Under the pieces are notes generated by a model that did not search any database, had not been told where the DNA came from, and saw nothing but the letters and a program-made list of their open reading frames with translations. Positions 43,123 through 50,670 of a stretch of DNA of 64,000 bases are shown here, in pieces (positions within the stretch are counted from its first letter, which is position 1; every line of letters starts with the position of its first letter). A program made the position numbers and the translations under genes. Source of the stretch: Orlajensenia sp037404875 (GTDB taxonomy: Bacteria; Actinomycetota; Actinomycetes; Actinomycetales; Microbacteriaceae); NCBI RefSeq assembly GCF_037404875.1, contig NZ_JBBELO010000034.1, positions 121,051 through 185,050 of the forward strand, read 5' to 3'.

Positions 43123-43902
43123 TCAGCCGAGGTGGAATCCGCCGTTGCTGTACAGCACCTGGCCGTTCAGCCAGGCGCCTGAGTCGGAGAACAGGAATCG
43201 CACCAGGTTCGCGGCGTCCTCGCCGGTGCCCAACCGGCCGGCGGCTGTGGAGGCCACGCCCGCGTCGCGCACAGCGTCGGTCATCCAGCCCGTGTCGATG
43301 GGACCGGGGTTCACGACGTTCGCACGGACGCCGCGAGGCGCCAGCTCCGCGGCCGCCGCGACGACGATGCGGTCGAGGGCACCTTTGCTCGCGCCGTAGG
43401 GAAGGTTGTGGGCGGTGTGGTCACTCGTCAGCGCGACGATGCGACCTCCCACAACCCCGGGTTCGACGTCGGTCGGCAGTTGCTCCGCGAACGCTTTGAT
43501 GAGAAGCCACACCGCTCGTGCGTTCACTGCGAAGTGGCGGTCCCAGCTGTCGAGATCGGTCGTGAGAATGGAACTGTCCACCGACTCGCAATGCGACATG
43601 ACGAGGCCCGTCACTGGCCCGAGTTCCGCGGCAGCGCGAACCAGTCGTGCGGGCGCCGACGGGTCGCTCAGATCGGCGGGCAGCAGCTCAACGGCGACTC
43701 CCAACGCGCGGCACTCCTCGGCGACCTCCTCGGGGTCCGCGATGCCGTGGTCGTATCCCAGGCGATCGTCGTACGGGCGCCAGTAGTTGAGCGCGAGATT
43801 CCATCCATCCCGTGCCAACCCGACCGCGAGAGCGCTCCCGATCGAACGACGCCGACCGACACCGGTGACGAGAGCCAGCTTCGTCGATGCACTATCGCTC
43901 AT
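43123..43902 (-). CDS. SDR family oxidoreductase (FabG-like)
   Basis: 259 residues. LALVTGVGRRRSIGSALAVG is the enoyl-reductase-like variant of the glycine motif; the active site is YGASK with the Ser in IVALTSDH. The C-terminus (NPGPIDTGWM; LGTGEDAANLVRFLFSDSGA) is FabG/SDR-like. It is complete, on the opposite strand to its neighbours, and flanked on both sides by fragments of other genes, so it probably arrived by recombination. Substrate unknown. Confidence 0.85.
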   Translation of the reverse strand: MSDSASTKLALVTGVGRRRSIGSALAVGLARDGWNLALNYWRPYDDRLGYDHGIADPEEVAEECRALGVAVELLPADLSDPSAPARLVRAAAELGPVTGLVMSHCESVDSSILTTDLDSWDRHFAVNARAVWLLIKAFAEQLPTDVEPGVVGGRIVALTSDHTAHNLPYGASKGALDRIVVAAAAELAPRGVRANVVNPGPIDTGWMTDAVRDAGVASTAAGRLGTGEDAANLVRFLFSDSGAWLNGQVLYSNGGFHLG

Positions 43903-43923
43903 TCGCCAAATCTACGACCTAGA

Positions 43924-44088
43924 GTCGGAGACGCCGGCTACGGCCCCGACGCGGATCGAGACGTGATCCGCGGATGGTGGTCGCTGCGGAGCCTGGTGGC
44001 GTCGCGCTGGCTCATCGAGCACGGCTTCGATCCCGACTCGCCCGGCTGTGAATTCGACGTGCTCAGATCCCGGATGCACGACTCCTGA
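43924..44088 (+). pseudogene. C-terminal fragment of an aminoglycoside-phosphotransferase-like gene
   Basis: In frame to a TGA at 44086-44088 the sequence reads GDAGYGPDADRDVIRGWWSL, then ASRWLIEHGFDPDSPGCEFD and VLRSRMHDS. This resembles the end of APH-type phosphotransferases. No start and no kinase core are present; the upstream part is replaced by the divergent SDR gene. A remnant. Confidence 0.55.
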
Positions 44089-44201
44089 GTCCGTATCACG
44101 GTGCGGGGATCGGGAACGCGCGTATCGAAGACGGGCTGTCCCGGCCAGCCCGTCGCCTTCGACGCCGGGTATTCAGTGGCCACCCGCGGTAGCGTCACGA
44201 G

Positions 44202-45116
44202 GTGACCACGCCCGCGGAGTCCCGACGCATCGTCAACGAACTCCTCGCCCTTGGCGCCCTGGAGGCATACCGGCCGAGAAGGGTCCAACGCGATCCGCTA
44301 CGGAGCCAGGGTGGAATCGGTTGGGATCGCGTTGAGATCGTGTCAGGGGATGGCGACACGATTCCGTGTCTTCTCCTGCTTCCCTCCGACGCCACGGGCC
44401 CGTGCGTCATCGCGATCCATCAGCACGCGGGCGACTTCTCCTTGGGTAAGAGCGAGGTGGCAGGCATCCGCGGAGACCCGTCGATGGCGTACGGACTTCG
44501 GCTTGCTCAGCATGGCGTCGTTGCACTGATTCCCGACCTGGTGGGCTTCGAAGAGCGCCAGCGGCGGTGGTCGGCTCGGCCTACTGACGATGAACAGCGC
44601 GACGCGCTGCACCGCGTCGCGCCCGGGGACAGCCTCCAGTCCAAGCACACACGCGACATAGCGACCCTGACCACGTGGCTCCTGGCGGAGATTGCCGGCG
44701 CAGCCGGTGTCAGCGTGATGGGTCACTCGCTCGGAGGGCAGGTCGCCCTGTTCAACCTCGCTGCCGACTCTCGGCTGAGGGCGGGTGTCGTCAGTTGCGG
44801 AGCGGGCACCCTCGCCTCGTTCGCGGAGCACCACATCGCCCACAACCCCGCGTGGTTCGTGCCCGGTCTCGCCGCCGCGGGCGACACGCCCCTTCTCGCG
44901 AGAGCCATCGAACGGCCCATGTTTCTTTCCGCGGGCCTACACGATCCCTTGTTCCCGCTGGCCGGGGTCGAAGCTGTCGTGGGGGCGTTTGCGCCGGGGC
45001 TCTGCGCAGTCGACATCTTCGACGGCGGGCACGAGTTGCCGTCGCGTGTCGCGTCGAGCGCCATCCGGTTCCTCATGGGGGCGGGCGACCCGAGCCGAAA
45101 AGCGAGGTCTTTATGA
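44202..45116 (+). CDS. Alpha/beta hydrolase (dienelactone-hydrolase/acetyl-esterase type)
   Basis: 304 residues from GTG 44202. Nucleophile elbow GHSLGGQ with S176; probable acid in SAGLHDPLFPL and base in FDGGHELP. An N-terminal ~55-residue helical region precedes the fold. Cytoplasmic, no signal peptide. The last codons (SRKARSL) are encoded by the left arm of the type B palindrome at 45095-45197, so the element has shaped the protein's C-terminus. Substrate unknown. Confidence 0.83.
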   Translation: MTTPAESRRIVNELLALGALEAYRPRRVQRDPLRSQGGIGWDRVEIVSGDGDTIPCLLLLPSDATGPCVIAIHQHAGDFSLGKSEVAGIRGDPSMAYGLRLAQHGVVALIPDLVGFEERQRRWSARPTDDEQRDALHRVAPGDSLQSKHTRDIATLTTWLLAEIAGAAGVSVMGHSLGGQVALFNLAADSRLRAGVVSCGAGTLASFAEHHIAHNPAWFVPGLAAAGDTPLLARAIERPMFLSAGLHDPLFPLAGVEAVVGAFAPGLCAVDIFDGGHELPSRVASSAIRFLMGAGDPSRKARSL

Positions 45117-45197
45117 GCGCCACGCCGCTTAAACGGCGCGCTCAGGCGGCGGGTTGCGCAGGATCGCCTCGCTTTTCGGGATGTCCTCGCTTTTCGG
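45095..45197. repeat. Intergenic palindromic element, type B, copy 2
   Basis: Left arm CCGAAAAGCGAGG (45095-45107), right arms CCTCGCTTTTCGG at 45167-45179 and 45185-45197 separated by GATGT. The interior includes the hairpin GCCGCTTAAACGGC. Same plan as 944-1045. It overlaps the hydrolase stop codon and ends 19 bases before the convergent cofD stop. Confidence 0.8.
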
Positions 45198-45215
45198 TCG
45201 GGGGTCGAGAGGGCG

Positions 45216-46223
45216 TCAGGGGGCGGCGAGGGCCAGAGCGTCACGGGCGATCGCGGCGGTCTCATCGACCGAGGTGAACCACAGCGGGCGTGACCGCGAG
45301 CGGATGCTGTCGGCCGCGAGCGCCTCGGCGGCTTCCGCGTCGACGGAGTCCACCAGCCAGGCGTCGATCAGGCCGCCGCTGCGGCGTGCGCCGTAGTGGC
45401 GTCCGACCGCGAGGGCGGAGGTCTCGACTCCGATGGCGCTGAGGCAGGCATCCGCCATGCCGCGCACGACTGCGCCGCCGATGATCGGCGAGACGCCCAC
45501 GACCGGTGCCGCGGTCGCACGCACCGCGTCGGCGATTCCCGGGATGCCGAGGATCGTGCCGATGGAGACGACGGGGTTCGAGGGAGCCAGCAGCACGACG
45601 TCGGCCTGGGCGATCGCCTCGAGAACGCCCGGCGCGGGACGCGCCGTTTCGACGTTCGTCTGCCGGAAGCCGAGGGCAGCGCGGCCGGCGCGGTACCGCA
45701 CCCACCATTCCTCGAAGTGCACCTCTTCGGTCTGCACAGGCGCGACCGCACCCTCGCGGCCCTCGCCCGGCTGAGCATCCTGCACCGCGAGCCGAACGCG
45801 CGTCTCGACCTCGTCATCCGTCGCGGGAAGCAGGGTGACCCCCAGGTCGTAACGGGCGCTCAGCCGCTCGGTCACAGTGCTCAACGGCAGCCCGTCGCGC
45901 AACATCGACGTGCGCGCGATGTGGGTGCCGAGATCGAGGTCGCCCAGGGTGAACCATGGCCACCCGACCCCGTACGCGGTCAGTTCCGCGCTCACGCGCT
46001 CACTCTCGTCACGGCGTCCCCAGCCGCGCTCGTCGTCGGACACCCCGCCGAGCGTGTACATGAGCGAGTCGAGGTCGGGACACACCCGCAGGCCCGTGAG
46101 CCACATGTCGTCGCCCGTGTTCGCCACGACGGTGACGGATGCCTCTGGCACCGCCCGCAGCAGGCCGCGCGTGAAGCGTGCCCCGCCCACACCGCCCGCG
46201 AGCACCGTGATCTTCTGCGTCAT
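45216..46223 (-). CDS. cofD: 2-phospho-L-lactate transferase
   Basis: 335 residues. The CofD N-terminus KITVLAGGVGGARFTRGLLR binds the activated phospholactate/PEP nucleotide, and VVANTGDDMWLTGLRVCPDL is the conserved family block. It joins the lactyl- or enolpyruvyl-phosphate unit to FO, giving F420-0. The ATG has GAGGAG upstream. It is followed upstream on the same strand by the three-gene ABC cassette proposed to import F420-0 (ATPase stop 96 bases before). Confidence 0.92.
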   Translation of the reverse strand: MTQKITVLAGGVGGARFTRGLLRAVPEASVTVVANTGDDMWLTGLRVCPDLDSLMYTLGGVSDDERGWGRRDESERVSAELTAYGVGWPWFTLGDLDLGTHIARTSMLRDGLPLSTVTERLSARYDLGVTLLPATDDEVETRVRLAVQDAQPGEGREGAVAPVQTEEVHFEEWWVRYRAGRAALGFRQTNVETARPAPGVLEAIAQADVVLLAPSNPVVSIGTILGIPGIADAVRATAAPVVGVSPIIGGAVVRGMADACLSAIGVETSALAVGRHYGARRSGGLIDAWLVDSVDAEAAEALAADSIRSRSRPLWFTSVDETAAIARDALALAAP

Positions 46224-46297
46224 GCGTGGTTCTCCTCATCGGGTTCGTAGCGGCGTCGCCAGCGCGCGACCGTGCCGTGCACCAGGCGCGCGCGCAT
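46220..46297 (-). CDS. Possible small ORF coupled to cofD
   Basis: A 25-codon frame, MRARLVHGTVARWRRRYEPD then EENHA, whose TGA overlaps the cofD ATG (ATGA). Arg-rich. No clear Shine-Dalgarno. The overlap fits the coupling seen for other genes here, but chance cannot be excluded. Confidence 0.25.
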   Translation of the reverse strand: MRARLVHGTVARWRRRYEPDEENHA

Positions 46298-46318
46298 ACC
46301 ACGGTGAGATGCGCGGCG

Positions 46319-47164
46319 TCACGAGGTTGCGTCCAGGGGTGCGGGATTCAGTGCCGTCTCCGCCAAGGAACCGGCGTCCGATCCCGCGGGCCGCGCCTCG
46401 GCGAAGGCGAGCAGCGGTCGCCCCGTGAGTGGATGCGGCAGCACCGCGGCATCCACGCCGTACACCTCGCGGATGAGCTGCGGCGTGAGCACCTCGGCGG
46501 GATTCCCGGCGGCGACGACCCGACCCTGTGCGAGCACGATCACGTGGTCGGCGTACGCGGCGGCGTGCGTCAGGTCGTGGAGTGCGGTGAGCACGGTGAT
46601 GCCGCCGCGGGCCAGCTCGGCGAGCAGGCCGAGCGCTGCGAGCTGCGCGCGGATGTCGAGGTGGTTCGTGGGCTCGTCGGCCAGCAGCAGCGCCGGCTCC
46701 TGGGCGAGTGCACGGGCGAGCGTCACCCGCTGGCGCTCGCCGCCCGAGAGCGTGTGGAAACGGCGCTCGCTCAGCGCGGTCGCTCCCACGTCTTCGAGGC
46801 TGCGCCTTACGACGGCCTCGTCGTGGGCGGATGCGCTCGCGAACCGACCGAGGTGCGGAGTGCGGCCGAGCATCACCACATCGAAGACCGAGAGGTCGAG
46901 TTCGGTGTCGCTCTGCTGCTCGGCGAGGGCGACGACCCGAGCGCGATCGCGACGGCGCATCGCCGTGAGTGAGCGTCCGTCGAAGGCGAGCGAGCCGGCA
47001 TCCGGAGCCTCGACGGCGGCGATGAGGTGCAGCAACGTGGACTTGCCGGCGCCGTTCGGCCCGACGAGCGCCCCGAGTGAGCCGCGCGGGAGCGTGCAGT
47101 CGATGTTGTCGATGATGAGCCGGCCGTCGCGGCCGAAGCGAACGCGCTGCAGGTCCAGGCTCAC
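46319..47164 (-). CDS. Putative F420-0 ABC transporter, ATP-binding protein
   Basis: 281 residues from GTG 47164, overlapping the permease stop (GTGA). FecE/BtuD-type ATPase: Walker A GPNGAGKSTLLHLIAAVEAP, signature LSGGERQRVTLARAL, Walker B LLLADEPTNHLD, and switch LTALHDLTHAA. It is the third gene of the SBP-permease-ATPase cassette that in actinobacteria was proposed, on genomic grounds, to take up F420-0 (TIGR03868/03869/03873 set). Directly upstream of cofD on the same strand. Confidence 0.8.
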   Translation of the reverse strand: MSLDLQRVRFGRDGRLIIDNIDCTLPRGSLGALVGPNGAGKSTLLHLIAAVEAPDAGSLAFDGRSLTAMRRRDRARVVALAEQQSDTELDLSVFDVVMLGRTPHLGRFASASAHDEAVVRRSLEDVGATALSERRFHTLSGGERQRVTLARALAQEPALLLADEPTNHLDIRAQLAALGLLAELARGGITVLTALHDLTHAAAYADHVIVLAQGRVVAAGNPAEVLTPQLIREVYGVDAAVLPHPLTGRPLLAFAEARPAGSDAGSLAETALNPAPLDATS

Positions 47165-48291
47165 GAGATTCTCCGCGAGCGCAGCATCAGCAGCGAGAAG
47201 ACCGGGCCGCCGACGAGGGCGGTGAGGATGCCGACGGGCAGCTCGCGAGGGTCGAAGAGCGTGCGAGCGGCCGTGTCTGCCCACACGAGGAAGAGCGCTC
47301 CGGCCAGCGCCGAGAGCGGCAGCAGCGCCCGGTGTCCCGGGCCCGTCAGCAGCCGCACGGCATGGGGAAGGATGAGCCCGACGAACCCGATCGCGCCCGA
47401 GACCGACACGAGCACACCCGTGAGCACCGCCGTTCCGCCGAGCAGCAGCCAGCGAGTGCGGTTCACGTGCACGCCGAGAGCGCTCGCCGTGGTGTCTCCG
47501 AAGGCGAAGGCGTCGAGGGATCGAGCGCTCGCCAGCAGCGGGATGCCGACGACCACGAGGGCGGCGACGGTGACGGCCACCGACGACCAGCGCGCGCCCG
47601 CGAGCGACCCGAGCAGCCAGTTGAGAATCTCGCGGTAACTGTCGCCGGTTGCGCTCCAGAAGATGATGAGGCTCGTCACGGCACCGAAGACGCTCGAGAC
47701 GGCGAGTCCCGCGAGCACGGTGCGCGTCGGGGTGATGCGTCCGCCCGAGCCGGCGAGCCCCAGCGTCGCGACGAGCGCGAGCAGCGCCCCGGCGAATGCG
47801 GCGACGGGCAGCGCGATCGCCCAGCCGAGCACCACCACGATCACGGCGCCGACGGATGCGCCCGACGAGAGCCCGAGCAGGTACGGGTCGGCGAGCGGGT
47901 TGCGGGTGACCGCCTGCATGATCACGCCGCAGAGGGCGAGGCCGGCTCCGACTGCGGCGGCGGTCAGCACGCGCGGCATCCGGAGCTGCCACACGATGCC
48001 GTCGCGCAGCGCGGGGAGCGTCGGCTTGCCGACGCCAAGGTGGGCGAGCACGCTGTTCCACACATCGGCCGGGGTGAGCCCGGCCGGTCCGATGGCGACG
48101 GCCGCGACGACGGATGCGACCAGCAGCACGACGAGAACGGCGCCCCAGAGCGGGGCCGGTCCGCGCCTGCGCCCGCCGCGGGTTGCGCCACGGCCGACAG
48201 CATCCGCACCGGCATCCGCCGTTGAACCATTTGCTCGCCGTTGATCCGCCTGCAGCGGCTCAACGGCGACGAAATGGTTCAGCGGCGGCAT
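47161..48291 (-). CDS. Putative F420-0 ABC transporter, permease (FecCD-like)
   Basis: Open from ATG 48291 (376 residues), but the first ~30 codons coincide with a 69-bp palindrome, so a later start such as GTG 48195 (VGRGATRGG) is likely. About nine membrane helices; FecCD-family blocks WQLRMPRVLTAAAVGAGLAL, MQAVTRNPLADPYLLGLSSG and GFVGLILPHAVRLLTGPGHR are clear. It partners with the binding protein upstream and the ATPase downstream. Proposed import of F420-0 or a precursor; not experimentally shown to my knowledge. Confidence 0.82.
   Translation of the reverse strand: MPPLNHFVAVEPLQADQRRANGSTADAGADAVGRGATRGGRRRGPAPLWGAVLVVLLVASVVAAVAIGPAGLTPADVWNSVLAHLGVGKPTLPALRDGIVWQLRMPRVLTAAAVGAGLALCGVIMQAVTRNPLADPYLLGLSSGASVGAVIVVVLGWAIALPVAAFAGALLALVATLGLAGSGGRITPTRTVLAGLAVSSVFGAVTSLIIFWSATGDSYREILNWLLGSLAGARWSSVAVTVAALVVVGIPLLASARSLDAFAFGDTTASALGVHVNRTRWLLLGGTAVLTGVLVSVSGAIGFVGLILPHAVRLLTGPGHRALLPLSALAGALFLVWADTAARTLFDPRELPVGILTALVGGPVFSLLMLRSRRIS
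48218..48286. repeat. 69-bp palindrome, diverged relative of type A
   Basis: Arms of about 35 bases pair with few mismatches: GCCGTTGAACCATTTGCTCG on the left against CGACGAAATGGTTCAGCGGC on the right, with inner arms CGCCGTTGATCCGC and GCGGCTCAACGGCG. Same outer/inner architecture as the TTGCGCCA elements, with TTGAACCA in place of TTGCGCCA. It lies eight bases downstream of the binding-protein stop. Confidence 0.75.
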
Positions 48292-48293
48292 CT

Positions 48294-49292
48294 CTACAGG
48301 CCCAGCTTCTTCACCTGGTCCACGATGGACGCGACAGCCTCGACATTGCGCACGCCGGCCTCACCCGCCGGGAACGGGATGGTGACGTAGCGGTGCTGCT
48401 TCACGGCCGTCATCGCGGCGGTCGCGGGATTGGCCTCGAGGTTGGCGATCTTGGATGCCGCCGTGTTCCAGGTGGCATCGATGAGCACGATGACATCGGG
48501 ATCGTCGGCGACGATCGACTCCCAGCCGAGGCTCGACCAGGTGTCATGCACGTCGGCGGCCACGTTCTTCAGCCCGGCGGCCTTCATCATCATCGCGGGA
48601 GCCCCGATGCCCGCTCCCACGTACGGAGTGTCGGTGCCCGAGCTGTACCAGAGCGCGCTGAGGCCGCTCGTGCTCGGCGTGATGGCGGCCAACTGCGCCT
48701 TCTGCTGCTTCACGAGAGCGGATGCCGCATCCGGCACCCCGAAGATCGCCCCGGCCTCGTCGATCTCGCCGAACACGTCGTCGAAGGTGAGGGGGTCGGG
48801 CTTGTAGCCGGCCTCTTTGCAGGCACTCGGGGCCACGTAGGTGTTGACGCCGAGGGAGCCCAGCGTCGCGCGATCGCCGGCGCCCTCGGCCGTCACGTTC
48901 GACTCCCAGCCCGCATAGACGAGGTCGGGCTGCGCAGCCAGCGTCGCCTCCTGCCCGGGAACCTGGTCGGACAGCGACGGGATGCCCTTCGCGGCATCCG
49001 CCCACGCGTCGGCGACAGGCCCGTCGGTGAACGCCGTGCCCACGACGCGCTTCTGCAGCCCGAGCGCGAGCATGGTCTCGAGCGTCGTCGACTTGATCGT
49101 CAGCACCCGCCGGGGCGGCTCGGCGAAGGTCACCTTCGTTCCGCAGTTGTCGACGGTCAGCGGGAACCCCGAGTCCGCGGCCATCTTCGACGAGGCGGTC
49201 GGCGCGTCGGCGGTCGCCGCGCCCGCGCATCCCGAGAGTGCGGCGACGGATGCGACGGCGATCGACGCGAGAAGCAGGGAACGGCGGATCAC
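48294..49292 (-). CDS. Putative F420-0 ABC transporter, substrate-binding lipoprotein
   Basis: 332 residues from GTG 49292 with GGAGG upstream (the longer frame to 49352 has none). Lipobox LSGC at about residue 22. FecB/BtuF-like fold with the family-specific start LTVDNCGTKVTFAEPPRRVL and TIKSTTLETMLALGLQKRVV. It matches my recollection of TIGR03868, the periplasmic component of a cassette found in F420-using actinobacteria. First gene of the cassette; the ~236-base gap upstream holds no gene I can support. Confidence 0.8.
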   Translation of the reverse strand: MIRRSLLLASIAVASVAALSGCAGAATADAPTASSKMAADSGFPLTVDNCGTKVTFAEPPRRVLTIKSTTLETMLALGLQKRVVGTAFTDGPVADAWADAAKGIPSLSDQVPGQEATLAAQPDLVYAGWESNVTAEGAGDRATLGSLGVNTYVAPSACKEAGYKPDPLTFDDVFGEIDEAGAIFGVPDAASALVKQQKAQLAAITPSTSGLSALWYSSGTDTPYVGAGIGAPAMMMKAAGLKNVAADVHDTWSSLGWESIVADDPDVIVLIDATWNTAASKIANLEANPATAAMTAVKQHRYVTIPFPAGEAGVRNVEAVASIVDQVKKLGL

Positions 49293-49528
49293 GGAACCTC
49301 CGGAAGGGTGCAGGCAGGGGACGAGCGGGCGTGCCCGATCAGAGAACGACACCCAGGGGCCATTCGCTGGGTGAGCGGTGAGCGGGCGACCAGCGGCTCA
49401 AGTCCAAGCCGGCGCATCCGGTCAAATCGAACCGGCGGTCACAGCCAACAATACGCCGAGCAGCCGCGTCATGCGCCGATGACGGCGGATGCGACCCCCA
49501 GGTCCGGCAGCCGGGCTGCGTCGCAGCG

Positions 49529-50125
49529 CTATGCCGCGCCGAGGGCGCCTTCCCCGCCGAGCACGTTCCGCGACCAGGCCGTGCCGGTGCGTTCGTACAC
49601 GATGCGGGTGTGCCGCCGATCGGGTGAGCCCTGCCAGAACTCCACGCGCACGGGTTCGATGCGCCAGCGCACCCAGTCCTCTGGGGCGATCCCCTCGCGG
49701 GCGGAGGTGGAACGGGCGGCGAGGTCGGCCTCGCTCTCCTCCCGGCTGGCTTCCACGGCGGCGCCGCGCAGCCGCACCGCACGCACGAGGGGCTGCCACC
49801 AGAAGTTCAGGGCGGCCGCGGGCTGGGCCGCGAGTTGGTTTCCCTTGTGCGAGGAGCGCTGGCCGGCGACGGCCCAGCCCCGCTCGTCCACGTCCTTGAG
49901 CACCAGGGTGCGGGCATCGGGCAGGCCGTCGGCATCGACGGTCGCCAAGGTCACCGCATGCGGCTCGGCGACGCCGGCGCGAACGGCCTCACCGAGCCAG
50001 CGCAGGAACAGTTCGACCGGGTCGTCGGGGAGCGTGGTGAGGTCGAGGGCCAGCGCGCGGCCGATGAGCGAGGGCTGCGCGCGCAACCAGCTCGCGACGT
50101 CGTCGATCGGGGGAAGGGTGGTCAC
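49529..50125 (-). CDS. Pyridoxamine 5'-phosphate oxidase (PdxH-like)
   Basis: 198 residues from GTG 50125 (GGAGGA upstream; overlaps the MarR stop by GTGA). PNPOx features: PDARTLVLKDVDERGWAVAG, SSHKGNQLAAQPAAALNFWW, and the C-terminal RIEPVRVEFWQGSPDRRHTR, close to PdxH. The usual GSQIGAWAS segment before the C-terminus is shortened to AARSTSAREGIAP, so activity on pyridoxamine phosphate should not be assumed. Coupled translationally to a MarR regulator. Confidence 0.75.
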   Translation of the reverse strand: MTTLPPIDDVASWLRAQPSLIGRALALDLTTLPDDPVELFLRWLGEAVRAGVAEPHAVTLATVDADGLPDARTLVLKDVDERGWAVAGQRSSHKGNQLAAQPAAALNFWWQPLVRAVRLRGAAVEASREESEADLAARSTSAREGIAPEDWVRWRIEPVRVEFWQGSPDRRHTRIVYERTGTAWSRNVLGGEGALGAA

Positions 50126-50577
50126 GTTTCGTCCTCCTGCGTTGTGGCGCCGTTCTGGCGCCCCTCGTCGTTGAAGCGGGTGAGCGCCTCGGCGAACGCG
50201 GCGATCTCGGCCACGCTCCAGCGAGCCATCCGGGCCTGCAGCACGGCGCCCAGCTCGAGTGAGCCGCGCGCCAGGAGATCCCGGCCCTGCTCGGAGAGGT
50301 CCAGGGAGCGACTGTGGCCCACGGCAGGGGAGATCTCGATGAGTCCCTGGTCGACGAGGGCGCTCACCTGCCGCGAAATGGTCGACCGGTTCATGCGGAA
50401 ATGCTCGGCGAGGTCCGCTCCGCGACACCCCGGATGCTCGGCCAGGTAGACCAGCACCGAATGGTCGGTCTCTGAGAGGCCCTCCCTCATGCGGCGGGAG
50501 CGCGCGTTCCCCCGTCGTGAGAGGGTGGTCAGCTCCTGCTGCACTCGGTCGGTCTGCGCGCGCCGTGCATCCGTCAC
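50122..50577 (-). CDS. MarR family transcriptional regulator
   Basis: 151 residues. Winged helix: LSETDHSVLVYLAEHPGCRG, DLAEHFRMNRSTISRQVSAL, VDQGLIEISPAVGHSRSLDL. It is divergent from the membrane protein at 50671 with a 93-base gap that contains the inverted repeat TGTTG-N7-CAACA, a reasonable MarR site. Probably controls that gene and its own operon with the PdxH-like gene. Effector unknown. Confidence 0.88.
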   Translation of the reverse strand: MTDARRAQTDRVQQELTTLSRRGNARSRRMREGLSETDHSVLVYLAEHPGCRGADLAEHFRMNRSTISRQVSALVDQGLIEISPAVGHSRSLDLSEQGRDLLARGSLELGAVLQARMARWSVAEIAAFAEALTRFNDEGRQNGATTQEDET

Positions 50578-50625
50578 GGGCTCACGATACTGCGCTCAGC
50601 AGCCGTTCATCCGGCCGTGCGAGAA

Positions 50626-50642
50626 TGTTGCCTCACACAACA
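50626..50642. promoter_or_regulatory. Candidate MarR operator
   Basis: TGTTG (50626-50630) and CAACA (50638-50642) form an inverted repeat with a 7-base centre, in the 93-base gap between marR and the divergent membrane protein gene. Confidence 0.4.
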
Positions 50643-50670
50643 CGCAGATATCGCAGATCACTAGGAACGC

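Noticed and set aside
43408..43920. Upstream extension of the frame ending at 44088 as a full gene
   Set aside because: Before about 43924 it is antisense to the complete SDR gene; only the terminal ~54 residues resemble a protein family.
46319..48061. Apparent 580-residue protein ending in the ABC ATPase
   Set aside because: The first ~300 codons are an out-of-frame shadow of the permease. The ATPase starts at GTG 47164 overlapping the permease stop.
49422..49472. 16-codon hydrophobic minus-strand frame (MTRLLGVLLAVTAGSI) upstream of the F420-0 transporter, considered as a leader peptide
   Set aside because: No Shine-Dalgarno and no competing hairpins near the downstream start; could be chance.
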